Source of the DNA: Spirogloea muscicola
Lineage: Eukaryota > Streptophyta > Zygnematophyceae > Spirogloeales > Spirogloeaceae
Length of the DNA stretch: 59,037 bases
Reading direction: 5' to 3'
Assembly: GCA_009602725.1 (NCBI GenBank)
Contig: WELB01000307.1
Span: forward strand, 1-59,037
The translations under genes and the position numbers were made by a program. Numbering within the stretch: position 1 is the stretch's first letter; the number at the start of each line of letters is the position of its first letter. Positions 34,501-46,039 of the stretch are shown here, piece by piece. The notes beneath the pieces are model-generated. The model was not told the origin of the DNA and did no database searches. It worked only from the letters and a program-made list of their open reading frames with translations.

Positions 34501-37500
34501 GAACACCATTCAAGGCGTCTCAGCTGCAGCGTGGCGTCTAGCAGGTCTGACCAGAGCCCTTTGCCAGGCGAGAGACCCTTGAGCACGCCTTCATCTCCTG
34601 CCTCATCAGCTGTTTCTGACAGCGCAAAGTGTGCAAGGTGCCAGCAAATCAGGTCTGCATTCAAGAGCACCAAGATGCAGCATGGCTCGAGGGGTGCTGG
34701 GGTTGGCGTAGCGATGCTGCAGGAAAGGGAAGCGGAACAGAGAGACCCATTCGCAGGCAACGATGGCAACTTCATGAGGGGTTTCGATGACCAGCCTGAG
34801 CATCTGCATGCAGCAACGAGGGTGGACCTGCCCGTCTCCTCACCCGTGCCAAGCCTGGTGGTGTCAATCTTCTATCTGTTCAACGTTGACAAGTTTGTGA
34901 AAGTAGTATACAAGGCAGCCAAGGTCGAAGGCTTTTATTCAGAAGAAGAATCGAGGGGTGGAGGCAAGAGCGACGTAGAATCTGGACGGAAAGCTCAGGG
35001 AGACAGGAGCAACAAGCAGGGGCGGAGCTGCTTGGGGCGCCTGTGGAGACAGGTCAGGAGAGGGACCCAGGGACAGCTTCGGGAAGCTGCAACCCAAAGT
35101 GCAGGTCCGGATGCAGTGGAGGCCAATCAAGTGTGCTCTAGGCAGGAAAAATGGTGGGGACTGGGGCGTTTCAAGTGTAAAACAGGGGGCAAAGACCGCG
35201 ACTTGAAGGATGGCACCAGTGTCAGCAATGAAGACCATATTTTTTCCTGGTTGCAGCACATAGTCAGTAAGGTGGAACTCTGGGGCTTGCTGGAGCCATT
35301 GAAGAGGTGCATAGCGATCCTGTGTGCTGGTAGCATAGGGCAGGCCCTCACTGGCAGTGGCCTCTGGAGCGCTCTGACAGCCGCTTTCGTGGGTGGTGAG
35401 CCCCAAGTCCCTCAAGAATATAGTGGTAGAGAATGAGTCACTTGCTGTGCATCTTGTGGTCCTGGTTTGCAGTTGTGTAATCACAGTTATGTTGCATAGG
35501 CACCTTGACTTGGGTGAGGCTGCTTTGCTGTTTTTGCACTGACTTGTGCCACTATCCTGGACTTGTTGGACATAGGGGCGAGGGTTGGAGGATCCTTAGC
35601 AGTGAGCCTACAGAGACTGGAGGGCACTGTGGTTGGAACTATTACTGGATATCTGCTGCTGGATGCAACCAACGAAGAAGTTGCATGGGTTGTGGTTTCC
35701 TTAGCCGTGTTCTGCTTTGCTGCCGGGTATGTGATCAGCCTTGTGGCATTTTCATGCTCTCACAGCCAGATCAGTCCTCCTGAAGCTCAAAACCTTAGCA
35801 AAGACGAAATCAGGACTTACTCTTATCCTGCATGTCATGCAAACTGCACAAATAGTCTCTGAACTATGATGGACATAACAGAGACAGAGTGCTCCTGATG
35901 CTGACTCTGTGCACTTATTTTGCAGGTATGTAAGGTCCAGTGTCAAACATGGTTATGCAGGCACAGTTGCTTCATTCACTTGTGCTGTAGTGCTGCTGGC
36001 AGCCAGCGCAAGCCCACTTCCTCGTGACCAGTACGCCTTGAACCGAATTGAGTCAACCTGCATTGGGGTCCTTGCTGTAAGTTACATGATCTGACTAGCA
36101 CCTTCACCTTACGGTGTAGTCTGCCAGGTGGAAAGGCATGTCAAGCAGCAACTGATCTGGTCGTACCTCATCATCTGACCTGCCCTTTTGGAGTCTTACA
36201 GTGATCGGCTTATGGTGTTCAGGTGGTGCTGGTGGATTTGTTGGTCCTGCCCCGAAGGGCTGCGCTACTTGTGCGACACGAGGTCAGGAAGAATCTCGAC
36301 ACCTTCGCAAACTTCTTCCAGACCATGGAAGCTGTGTACATGCGTGAGGGTTGCATGCCAAGGCGCATAAAAGCAGTCGAGAAGGTCAAAGCCCTTGGGA
36401 AGCAAGCAGCTGCCAGCTGCACCCTCCAGGTATTGCTTGCTGTTTGCTGGCTTTCTCAGAACAAACCCTATTATCTTATCTTAATCCTGAATAATCGTCT
36501 CTGCAAGCAGCTGCTGAACTCAATCTGCTAGGTGTACCATCTCAGCTCTTTCTGTCCTCTTGGCTAGATGATCCACACTTTACATGCGTGAGGTGACTGT
36601 TATTGACTGATGGTGGTTGCATGAGTCTCTGTGCAGAAGCTATTGTTGGCAGAAGCAGCTGGCGAACCGCAGTTGTGGCATCGCCCATACGGAGCAAATG
36701 TCTACAAGACAATAGTAGATGTTGAGGAGTCCATACTTTGGCTTCTGGTGATGATCCGCAGGTGAATACATACACCAAGTGCATGAAGCTGGAAATGACT
36801 GATACATCAGGAAGTTACTGACATAATGAGCACATCACTGTGCATGCACAGACTGTTGATTGTGCAATCTTCCAATCACATGCTGAGTATCCAGCCCATG
36901 CAGACTGGGCAGATTGAGTGCGTCTCAGGAGGTGGAGGTACTGGCTCGACTCCAGCAGGGGCATGCCCAGCTTGAAGGAGGAGCAGGGCCTTGCACATAT
37001 TACAATGGTTGCTCAGCGGCAGTCCTGCAAGTTGATGTTGAGGAGATGGGCATCTCACAGTCGGTTTTGCCATGTGCAGGTCAATATTAGTAGAAGCAAA
37101 GGAGTTAGTGACGGAGCAACTTCACCACCTCGTCCATCCCATGAAGAGCTCGTTGGACGCCATAGGTGCCGGTATTCTAGAGTCCTTAGAGGCTATCATG
37201 AGCGTACTGGATGGGTTGGCAGAGTTCGAGGCAGATGTGGAGGACAGTGATAGTGTCACAGAGGATGAACAGGAAAGAGCCCAACGTTCTCTGGCCAGAG
37301 ATCAGCTCAGACAGGGTAGTAGCCACTCCCAGAGTGGTAGGTCCATGAGTACGTTGGTGGATGATGCGCGGTTTGCTCGGGTGCAAGTCCAGCTGGCTGC
37401 AGCTTGTGCTCGTGCGGATGACACTGGCAACGACGAGGATCACGAGGAGCACATGGGTGCTCACTGGCCACCAATGCAAGGGGCACAAGGACAGCATGCT

Positions 37501-38289
37501 TATGGTCAAAGCAAATATCACTCGCAGTTGGGATCCTCTTCACCTTTGCAGGGCATCTCAGATAACATCCGAACACTCAGAGCTCGACGACGAGTAGCGC
37601 TTCAATACTTTGATGCCAGGTAGGGTGCACAAATGCTCTTCCATCTCTCCTTGCAATATGGTTTGTGGCGTGTTAGCGAGTACCCAACATTGGGCAGGAC
37701 AAGCCTGTCATTCTGTCGTCTATGCCTTCAGCATAGAATGAGCATTGCTTGGCTGCCTCTCAGAAAGCAAAGAGCTCCTTGACTACTCAGGTACGAGGTA
37801 GTCGTGGCTAGGAGAGTGGCCTGGTGGCGAGCCCATCCAGGGGCGCCCTTGCTATCATCAGGGGCCATGCTATCATTTGGAGCTTTTGTATTCGGCACCC
37901 AGAGGCTCATAAACGATGTTGAGCAGCTGGAAAGTGCTGTACAGGAGCTGCTGCAGGTGATCTTAAGATTCCGACCATCGATTGCATATATCACTTGACC
38001 AGTGCTCAGTCAGAGGCTAATTGTTGGCCCGATGAGGGCAGTGACGCACATAAGCTTGCAGAAGCAGCTGTCATACAATATGCACGTGCTACTTGCTTGG
38101 TATTGTCGCTGTGATGGAAGAGGACGGCTGCATCACAGACCAGCTAGCTTTCCTCAACATTCCACTGGCTAGTTAGCAATGACAGCGAGTTCTTGACATG
38201 TGCAGGTAGAGAAGCCACTGAATGTGAGCTCAGTCATGCAGAAACCACTCCACGACATACTCATGGACATAGGGAAGGACATCAGGTGA
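31508..38289 (+). CDS. FUSC-family (aromatic-acid/ALMT-like) membrane transporter
   Basis: Fourteen exons, 31508-31804, 32244-32396, 32934-32985, 33205-33422, 33633-33758, 34006-35395, 35576-35726, 35926-36076, 36223-36429, 36637-36761, 36852-36917, 37080-37619, 37791-37956 and 38206-38289, give 1241 aa with every phase agreeing. Two transmembrane halves are visible: RAGLAVALTSALVATPATRV and GAIIAASVCTLVRLAAGST, then after a long hydrophilic loop TVVGTITGYLLLDAT and RIESTCIGVLAVVLVDLLV followed by LPRRA. That last motif is the hallmark of the FUSC/aromatic-acid-exporter fold in plants and bacteria. Exon 6 codes for about 460 residues, mostly a charged, Ser-rich cytosolic insert. The substrate is unknown; organic or aromatic acids are the family expectation. 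The start ATG precedes a (GGC)n/(CCG)n-encoded Gly/Ala run. A conserved-looking frame after 33422 was left as intron because CAG|GTGAGG keeps phase. Confidence 0.85.
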
Positions 38290-39655
38290 AGCAGCCACAT
38301 ACCTTCGGCACTTCAGTCAATGCTAAGTAGACATGATGCACCTGCTATAGGGCAGTTCGAGCATCCAGATCAGGTAAATCAGGTCACATCCAGCTGTGTG
38401 CACAGCTCAATGAGGTTGATGAATAGCAAGTATCTGTGTACACAGCTGGATTGATGTCTAGTAGACACTTGATGTGTCAGCGAAGCTGACATTCAACCAT
38501 TCTTTAATTGTTGGCTATACTGGTATCTGCCAATCTCTGTATCAGCTGCAAGTTGCATTAGTATGATAATGGTTGTATTGTAGCAAGCACTAAAAGGTTG
38601 CCAGCTTGTTGGCCTGATGCATCACCTGACCTGCTGTAGGTTGGTAAAATTGCAAGCCTCGAGTGTATACTGCTGGCAATAGCCAGCAGTATGTTCGAGA
38701 CGCTGCTGATAGGATGCAGCTCACTGGCCCGTTGATGGACAGCAAGCATATATATGCATATTTCACAATGGCCATGATTGTTTTAATCTTTGGGGTGGCA
38801 GGTCAGCAATGAGGTGCGGCTGTGACTCCTGCAGGTACGGCTACAACCAGCCTCGCAGTCAAGCTTGCAAGGCTTCAGGCACTTTGGGCTGTGTGCACCT
38901 GCCCAAAAACCGTGAATGAAAATTGGCAAGGTACAAGCGATGGCCAAAGCACAAAGCAGCAGTCAAGTCAGATAGCCCCGCATTATGGTGCATGGAGCCC
39001 ATGCCCTCTTTGTGCGGTGCTGCTTTGTAGCAACTGCACCGATTTGTGTACAAAAATCCGAAATGTGTAGGGAGTTTCCTCTGTAGGGAAAATCTGTGTA
39101 GGAAAACCCTAGGCCATATGGAGGTCATCTTGTGCCCAGCACCAGCAGTAGTAGAAGCAGCAGCAGCTGCAAGGGGGTCACTGGTGCTTCCGCTTGCGGG
39201 CTTGGTCTCTTGTGCTCCACAGCAAGCTTGACTATTCTATTAGAGTAAACAATAGGATGTCGAAGCTCTTGCAGGCAGCACACAGACTGCGACTTGGGAG
39301 CCCAAACCAGTCCCCCCCAAAGAAATGGAGCAGGACAAGCTGCTAGGTGGAAGCCATCTCAGCATACCAAGAATTGAGTTGCTACGTGGGGTCCAAGTCT
39401 AGAGATAGCAGTCGGGTCAGACAGACTGGCTCTGGCACCAATACCAACAGGCATGTTACAGGCCTAAGAGCAGCTTGAGCATGACATGCCTTCTGAGTGG
39501 TGGAGGCCGGTGGCTGCACAAGTGGCTAGCCCAGTGGAGAGGACCCCAGGATGCGTGGTCAACTGTGAACCTTGATAAGAAGCGGAAAGGCAAGCCCGCT
39601 AACAACGGCCGTGTGACACAAGTGATGACAGTTGCGGCGCAGCATCGTGATAAAG
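38290..39655. other. Intergenic region, no gene recognised
   Basis: About 1.4 kb after the FUSC stop with only short open frames on both strands. No splice chain, family motif or repeat was recognised. A frame at 39475-39711 is basic and Gly/Lys-rich and has no other support. Confidence 0.4.
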
Positions 39656-39659
39656 TATT

Positions 39660-39990
39660 TCCAAAAGGTGGCGAAGGCTGTCCAAGCCCAAAGAGAGCGG
39701 ACAAGGTCTGAAGGGCCCACGAAGCGCCAAACCACACAGCTGCATAAGTGGGTGCTACGGAATTGTGTGCTCAGTAGCCCCTAGGCAGCAGCCCCAAGTC
39801 AGGTAGCTTGCAGCCGGAAACTGGTCACCACGGGGAAGCCCAGAAGCAGCAGCCAAGCACGGCCTGCCCGCAAGTGCACTGCGAAAGACTGGGGAAGGCT
39901 GGAGCGAGACAGCCTCCCAGCTGCGGTGGCCTCGACTGGACGGAGAAGGCGCGCGCGCGTTGTGCATGAACTTGGAATGGATGCCGTCCC
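39660..39990 (-). mobile_element. Diverged LINE 3' end
   Basis: On the minus strand, a decayed ORF tail can be read across frames (AGRPCLAAASGLPRGDQFPA, near AGRALAAASGFRQG of other copies). It is followed by GGGGCTACTGAG and a shortened stem-loop, GGGCTTGGACAGCC, near 39680. Frame disruptions show it is old. Confidence 0.45.
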
Positions 39991-40041
39991 GAGCAAGAAA
40001 GCCATCAATCTAGGCAAAGGGAAGGCGGGCCGCAGAAGAAT

Positions 40042-40212
40042 GCGGCTGCTGATATGAAAGAATCGGCTGTGAAATGCCAGCCAGATGCATACAAAGAAAT
40101 TACCGTGCATTCGAAACAAACGAAGGCAAGATGCATACAGTACAGGTGTTCATGACGGAGCCAAAGGCTAGGCAGACAGGGCGCCCTCAATACCCCCGTG
40201 TCAGCAGTACTG
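40042..40212 (-). mobile_element. LINE tail with a small internal insertion
   Basis: Matches the 3' tail of the copies at 11744 and 58804, with the terminus GCGGCTGCTGATATGAAAG at 40042 and the stem-loop at 40065-40082. It is interrupted by about 36 bp beginning AAAGAAATTACC and flanked by direct repeats of AGATGCATAC. The inserted piece (CGAAACAAACGAAGGC) resembles 30966-30984. Truncated at LLTRGY. Confidence 0.75.
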
Positions 40213-40348
40213 TAGGAAGGCAGAAGAAGGGCACGCCGCGCTGCGCTACGCGGGCCGACGGGGAATACGAAATTATGAACGAGGGGAACCGCCAGACCGG
40301 AACCCCACGGGCCGCCCACGGCGCCCGCGCCTCGTCGCTGCTCCTGCC

Positions 40349-40350
<2 letters not shown>

Positions 40351-40388
<38 letters not shown>
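40351..40388. repeat. (CGG)n microsatellite
   Basis: About twelve uninterrupted GGC triplets. The single N at 40405 lies just beyond the run. Confidence 0.95.
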
Positions 40389-40506
40389 ACGCGGGCGGGA
40401 TGGCNGGCGAGCCGCGGAGCCCCACCGTCCTTCGCCTTTCGCTTCCTGCTGCGTCTCCCATAACCAGGCGAGGCCCTCCGACGGTGCCGCCGCCGCCGCC
40501 GCCGCC

Positions 40507-40875
40507 ATGGTCGCAGAAGCGCCACCGAGCGACCCCGTGGGCGTGGTGGCGTCCCCGCTCGGCGTCAGCCCGGCGCCGTCCCCCGGCGCTGGCCTCCGCG
40601 GCGTCCGCCGTCGAGGGCGGAGCGAGAGGCCGCTGTCGCCCGGCGGCCTGCCTCTCTCGTTCGTGCGCGAGGCCACCGCGCTGTTCCGGGAGGTGGACGG
40701 CTTCCCGCTGGAGGTGGAGGACGAGGACGAGGCCGAGGACGAGCGGCCGGTGGCGGCGACGGCAGCGGCGCTGGATGTGGCTCTGGAGCAGCCGCGGCCC
40801 CTCGCTCCCGCCGCGCCTGGCGACGGCGCCTCCGGCCACCTGTCCTCGCAGGCGTCGACGGGCCAGGACGCGTGA
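40507..40875 (+). CDS. Doubtful small ORF or first exon
   Basis: A 122-codon frame starts at an ATG in good context (GCCGCCATGG), with an Arg-rich start and an acidic segment (EVEDEDEAEDERP). It lies in the same kind of CpG-rich, CGG-run-flanked DNA as the other gene starts here. No family was recognised, and opposite-strand frames of similar length exist, so it may be non-coding. Nothing else is recognised from 40876 to 41840. Confidence 0.3.
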   Translation: MVAEAPPSDPVGVVASPLGVSPAPSPGAGLRGVRRRGRSERPLSPGGLPLSFVREATALFREVDGFPLEVEDEDEAEDERPVAATAAALDVALEQPRPLAPAAPGDGASGHLSSQASTGQDA

Positions 40876-41840
40876 CCTCCTGGCAGCGACGGCGGCGCGA
40901 CCGAGACCATGCCGGGTCTGCACGCAGGAGAGCTGCCGCTTGAGTCTCCCGCCCGATGGAACGCAGGGACGACAGACTGATCGACTCGGGACGAGGCTCA
41001 TGCCAGCAAGCCAACGGCAGGTCCACTCTCACGTGGGAGCTGGCGGGTGCAAAGAGTCCCCGGCTCCTGGCCAGATAGTACTCGGCTCCTAGCCAGAGAG
41101 TACCCCTGCCTGTCCACAGTGCAGTGTCCGGCCGAGTGGTCGTTATCAGCAGCTTGCAGCCTGGCCTTCAAGGGAAGGCAGGGCTGAATCAGTACTACTT
41201 GCACCTTCTTGACATACATGCTATCTCCTTGATTGTTTGTACTTTACATGTACTGCCAGCTTATGCAGGCCTCACGGCCCCATCCTCGTTCACAGCGCCA
41301 GGTGCACAAGACCACCAGCCAGTGAAGTACAATGAATTACATGAGGAGTGATCGATTCACAGTCATCTGTACTTCACTGCTAATCGCATTGCTCTCACCT
41401 TGTAGAACAGCCAAATGACGTCGACGTCAATGTAAAATATTGATGGAACATATCCAAGACATGGAACAGAAAGCTTCGGTTTTGTCAAGACCTAAGCCCA
41501 TTTGGGAGCAAGGGCACAAAACCGATTACAAACACGGCATCCAAATGTGCTGACAGATAAATTACTACTCAGGACGATTGGACCACAAATCTACGAGCTA
41601 GAATCGAACGCACCCTGCTGCCAAGGGACCTGAGGATGCACCATGCACTAGTCTTGCTAAAAGTCGCGGATGGTTTCTTGTGCTGAAGGAGAGTGAGTTC
41701 TTGAGAAGGGGAAGGAGATGGATAGTGGCTAATTATCTTATGCTATCCTGAGAGATAAAATCAGGAAAAGAGACGTGAATTGACCTGCTTACGTGGGATT
41801 CCTATATATCCAAAGTTCCTGCCTTAGCCAATCTACTGCC

Positions 41841-44398
41841 TCACTCGGACTTCGTCAGGGCTTTCACTGGGTGCGCTGGCCCGCGAATGTATTTGTTGAC
41901 ATAGAAGTTGGCAAAAAGAGCCAGCAGTGAAATCATGTACACGAAAAGCAACTGCAAAAGCCGACCGACAGGAGAGGCGTCAGTAGCAGCTGACAAGCAA
42001 ACACTGACCATCTGATGCAAATCGAAGTAGATGTTCTCTGAGCAGTAGTGACGTGCATCATGTGCAGGTGAGCGACCTGTCTTGCATAGCAGCTAAAGCT
42101 CAATGGTAAAACCAAAAGCAACATCATAAGCTCAATCCCTCTTCCTGACCTGTCTTGGTCTGGTTCGAACAGATGAATTTAAGCATCGCCTCAAATGCTT
42201 TTGAATAAGTTGGATAAGTAAACCAGGTAGCAATCAGTCACTAAATCGTGCTTGTGTACATTGGGCACACTGAAGGGATGCCTGCAGCAGTACCTTGTTC
42301 AAGTAGACAGGGTATGGCACATCATATCGGACGTTGTAAAACGCCTGAACCATGTTGATTGCAAACTGAGTCATCTGCAATTGAGTCAGATACCTGAAGG
42401 TGCAACACAGCCGCAACCTGTCAGGCTGCTAGTCAAGTTTCCAATTTCAGCATCCTTCAGAAAGGTCAGATTAGGCACGTGTCAATCATAAGAACGTGAC
42501 CTATACTTGCACTTTTCAACCTGCTACCCAAAGCATGTACCGGTCACTACGTGAGCTGCAACTTCCTGGCAGAACCCTGATACGATGCCTTTGATGATGT
42601 TAAGGAGGGCTTTGACTCAAGTCTGGTGCTCTACTCTACCCCCCTACCTTCAAGCCCTTGGCAGACTTAGCTCATCTTGGCTTGGTGGTTTAGTAGCTAT
42701 GGGTTCTTGCACTCTTACCTGCCCCACCAGAGATACTTTTGCCTCAGAGCAGGATCTTTAGGTAAAATTGCAGCAATGAGGTAGTACAGGTACATGACAA
42801 CATGCACTCCAGAGTTGAGCGCAGCCGAAAAGTAAGCTGCACAGGTGGAAGAACTTGGTAAACTGTTTACGTTCTTTTCCGACGAAGAGGAAGGGCTGCA
42901 TGCAGAAGGTACAGTCACTAGCAACTGCAATAGTAGCAGCAGCATTGATGAGAAGTTTACCTTCACCACCAGGTGCATGGTACGATATCAACCACCAGAT
43001 AAGTGCTATGGAGCTATGATGGTAGACATGGAGCACGGAGATTTGTCGCATGTTTCTCTTGAGAACCATAATTATCTGCAGACAATGTAGAGCTCCCTGA
43101 GAGACTTAAGCCTGCAAGCCCGCAAGCAAACCGGCTCACAGATTGCAGGGTGATCTGGTGTGACAACCAAAACCATTACATGCGCGTTGTTGTCCTCAAC
43201 TTTGCTATTGCTGCAGAAGCCCAGAATAAGCAATGCAAGATTCTCCCACACAAGCCACATTGAGAGACATAGGAGCAGAGGTCTTACAGTGTCAAAGAAC
43301 TCAACATACTTTGACACATAGAATAGGTATATCAGCTTGGCCATCTGCATGTATAGATACAAACCACAGGTAAGTCCTGCCTGCAAGGGCTAGCATGCAG
43401 AAAGCGCTGCTCTATGTGCATCGCCTTTTTGTTCTTTTGTGACAAACATTTTCATGCAAGGAAGCGTCCCCCGGCCCTCTAAATGTTGGACAGAAGACAA
43501 TAACTTGGACAGAAGACAATAACCACGCCCACTCCAGGTATATTACAGAGCTGCTTAAAGAAGCATACAGATACGACACCGCAGCAAGTCATGCAAGAAC
43601 GAAGATAGTAGGCGCCACTTCATCATGTCAACGAAATGAGATGAGGTCGGGCTGAGGGGATTGATGGTGAGGCTCACCTTCACTTCCTGCTCTTTGTATG
43701 CATTGCCCCATAGTGTATACCTGCATTTGCCGGGAGAAGCAGTCAGGCCATGCTGGCGCGCTCACAGGTCCCATCTGCCATCTCAAGCACAGCTGCCGCT
43801 AGAAGGCTAGCTGCAATGCTCCCTGGCACCGTGACAGCCAGAGCAGCATCTCACCCTGCGTTACAAGCAGCGAGTGCACGTTGCAGCTACTACCTGTGCT
43901 CAGCTGCTGCTCTACTGTCTGTCGCATCCTTGCCACTCACTTCTGCAGCTCTGATCTAGCAGCCCCTGAGTCGCAGGCGCAGGCTGTTCTGATCGCTGTT
44001 CTGCTTACTCTTGTGGGTAGCGGCAAGCTGGTGTACCTGTTGGCCACGGCCTGGTGCACGATGCCACAGCACATGTAGAGGGACAGCGCGAAGCAGAGGA
44101 GGTTGTGGAAGACCACGACCGCGCGGAAGGGCGCGGGCTCCCGGGCGAGGGGCTTGAGGCCGAGCGCGCGGATGGCGAGCGCGCCGCCAAGGACGATGGT
44201 GAGGTACGCGGAGACGGCGAGCACGACGGGCGCGGGGCTGTCGACGAGCGGCAGGCCGGCGGTGATCTTGGCGGGCGCGGGGTCGACGCCGAACGCGGCC
44301 CGCAGGCCGTCGTGCACCAGTGCGTCGATGGCGGCGTCGACGTAGGCGTACGCGGCGCGCGCCTCCAGCCACAGGCTGCCGATGGCGGCGGCGGCCAT
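41841..44398 (-). CDS. ELO-family very-long-chain fatty-acid elongase
   Basis: Condensing enzyme (3-ketoacyl-CoA synthase) of the endoplasmic-reticulum membrane elongation cycle. Seven exons, 44398-44037, 43720-43678, 43344-43288, 43075-42961, 42836-42719, 42393-42294 and 41951-41841, give 301 aa, the usual family length, with all phases agreeing. Motifs: KLIYLFYVSKYVEFFDT; the catalytic histidine box HVYHHSS; NSGVHVVMYLYYLIAA; and LTQLQMTQFAIN. Several hydrophobic segments span the membrane. The C-terminus is short and basic (KYIRGPAHPVKALTKSE) without an obvious KKxx signal. The start is the first ATG in frame. It lies head-to-head with the lipase gene 1.6 kb away. Chain-length and saturation preference cannot be read from the sequence. 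Confidence 0.93.
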
Positions 44399-44492
44399 GG
44401 CGCGCCGCGCTCAGGGCACAAGGGGCGGAGGGATCACGCTGGGAGGAGCTCGTCCGCCGCAACCCGCGCGCCACGCGCCCGCAATGCTTGAT

Positions 44493-44521
44493 CGGCGGCG
44501 GCGGCGGCGGCGGCGGCGGCG
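44493..44521. repeat. (GGC)n microsatellite upstream of ELO
   Basis: About nine GGC triplets roughly 95 nt upstream of the ELO start codon, in its presumed 5' UTR or promoter. Confidence 0.9.
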
Positions 44522-44804
44522 CGAGCTGGCCGCTGTGGGGGATGCGATGGGGGAGCTCTGGCGACCAGCAGGCCGTGGCGGGAGGCGGTGGAGAGACTCC
44601 GGGCCGGGGCCTGCCGGATGGCCGGGGAGGAGGGGCGCGGCCCTACATCTGGCGCATCGGCGGATTGTTTCCGACGCGTCGCGGGCCGCCGCCTGCTGCT
44701 ACGTCGAGCTAGGGACCAGCGCGCGCGGTTTGCAGCCTCCCGGGGTGGGTTACTAGGCTCCCATTCGCTGGTGCATAGCTGTGTGGTTTTGGCGCGCCTC
44801 GGCG

Positions 44805-44935
44805 CCTTTTGGGACAGCCTTGAATCGGGAGGAGAGAGCGCGGCCCAACGGGCTGGTGGCTGTGAGAGGCCAGCCCAAAGGAACGGGCGAGGTCTGGAGG
44901 AGAGCCGGACGGCGCAGAAAGCAAGGTACTTATGA
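44805..44935 (-). mobile_element. LINE subfamily tail (as at 20275)
   Basis: On the minus strand it aligns with 20405-20540. Shared blocks include CTTTCTGCGCC, CCTTTGGGCTGGC and CAGCCACCAG. It includes the stem-loop GGCTGGCCTCTCACAGCC (44858-44875). It abuts the next LINE fragment, so the two are adjacent or nested. Confidence 0.65.
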
Positions 44936-45450
44936 AGAAAGCGGCTGCTGATGTGAAAGAATCGGCTGTGAAATGCCAGCCAGATGCATACAGGTGTTCA
45001 TGACGGAGCCAAAGGCTAGGCAGACAGGGCGCCCTCAACACCCCCGTGTCAGCAGTAGGAAGTCAGATGAGCTGAGGGGAGGAAGAGCAACCCCGCTGCG
45101 CAAGCCAGAGGCTGCTGCAAGGGCGCGACCAGCGCGGCGGTGCAAAGCAAGCGCTTGGGAGCGCTGCAGGGACATAGACAGTCGCATACGGTAGCAGGAC
45201 ACCAGACCCAAAGGCACCGAGCCACCGGGAAGGGCAGCACCCTGCTACCGGCGCCGCTGGTCAGCTTGAGAGGCCAGCAGCGAAAGTAACGAGGACCACC
45301 GACCCCCGTAACACCCATGGATGTCCATGGCCAGGGGGTAAAAGGTATCACCCGCCGGGTGGTCCTTGTACTTGTGCAGCTTCTTCCGTTCGGCTACCTT
45401 CACAGCGTAGCCGGTCTCAGAAGTAACGGGGCCAAATGAAGTGCTAAGAC
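44936..45450 (-). mobile_element. 5'-truncated LINE with endonuclease end
   Basis: Near-identical to 11744-12010 and 58804-59037 at its 3' end, but extends further 5'. On the minus strand it begins at GPVTSETGYAVKVAERKKLH, the last motif of the restriction-like endonuclease. It continues YPLAMDIHGCYGGRWSSLL, then a frame break, then RMRLSMSLQRSQALALHRR ... LLLTRGC and stop. The 3' UTR has the stem-loop at 44964-44981. It lies between the divergent ELO and lipase genes. Confidence 0.85.
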
Positions 45451-45760
45451 AGGATGATGAACAGGGGAAGCTGTCGCCCGGGAGGGGAGGGGTGGGGCCC
45501 CCGCCCGGCGCCCGCCACGCGGCGGCCTGCCAGCCGCCCCACGGCGCCTCGTCAATCCCGAGGCGGGAAGGGGGTTGCCCCCGTGGCAGGCGGCTCCACA
45601 ACAGCGGAACGCGCTTAGCCGCTGTTCGAGGCCGCTCTGGCCCCACTATCCTAACGGCAGGGCACGCTTTCCCCAACGAGAGCCACCGCACGGGCTGCCG
45701 CTTCCGCCCCGCCTCCCTCCCCGCCCTGGTCGGACGGGGGGTCACAAGGCCGGACGACCC

Positions 45761-45769
<9 letters not shown>

Positions 45770-45799
<30 letters not shown>
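45770..45799. repeat. (CCG)n microsatellite upstream of lipase
   Basis: About ten CCG triplets some 240 nt before the lipase start, in the GC-rich intergenic region shared with ELO. Confidence 0.9.
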
Positions 45800-45802
<3 letters not shown>

Positions 45803-46039
45803 TCGGCGCCATGAGCCGCCCCTTCTGGCGCCCGCGGCGCCCGGCCGCCCGCCGGTGCCTGCGCGCCGCCTTGCATGCGAGCCTGTGCCGCTCCCCGAGT
45901 CCCTCCGCCGCTGCCTAGGTTGCACAGCCAGCACCCTGCCGCTGCTGCCCGGGTTGGCCTCCGGGGCCTGGCGCCGGGCGGGCCCGCTGCTGCGCCGTGG
46001 AAGCGGTCCAGTGGAGGTCTCTCGGCGCTATTTCGGAGG

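Noticed and set aside
34006-35436. Separate 491-aa gene
   Set aside because: The frame joins in phase with FUSC exons on both sides, and membrane segments of the same fold flank it.
39475-39711. Basic 78-codon frame as a gene
   Set aside because: No start context, splice sites or family motif, and it lies beside a decayed LINE tail.
4202-40405. Single N bases at 4202, 4990, 19806 and 40405 as biological features
   Set aside because: They lie in extreme-GC or homopolymer stretches and most likely mark uncertain bases or collapsed gaps. None falls in a proposed exon.
40187-41001. Long minus-strand frames over the 40.5-kb region
   Set aside because: They are Arg/Ala repeats produced by the CGG run and GC bias, and no splice chain or family fits.
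41575-41650. tRNA-like TTCGATT block on the minus strand
   Set aside because: No matching T stem, acceptor stem or anticodon arm can be drawn around it.
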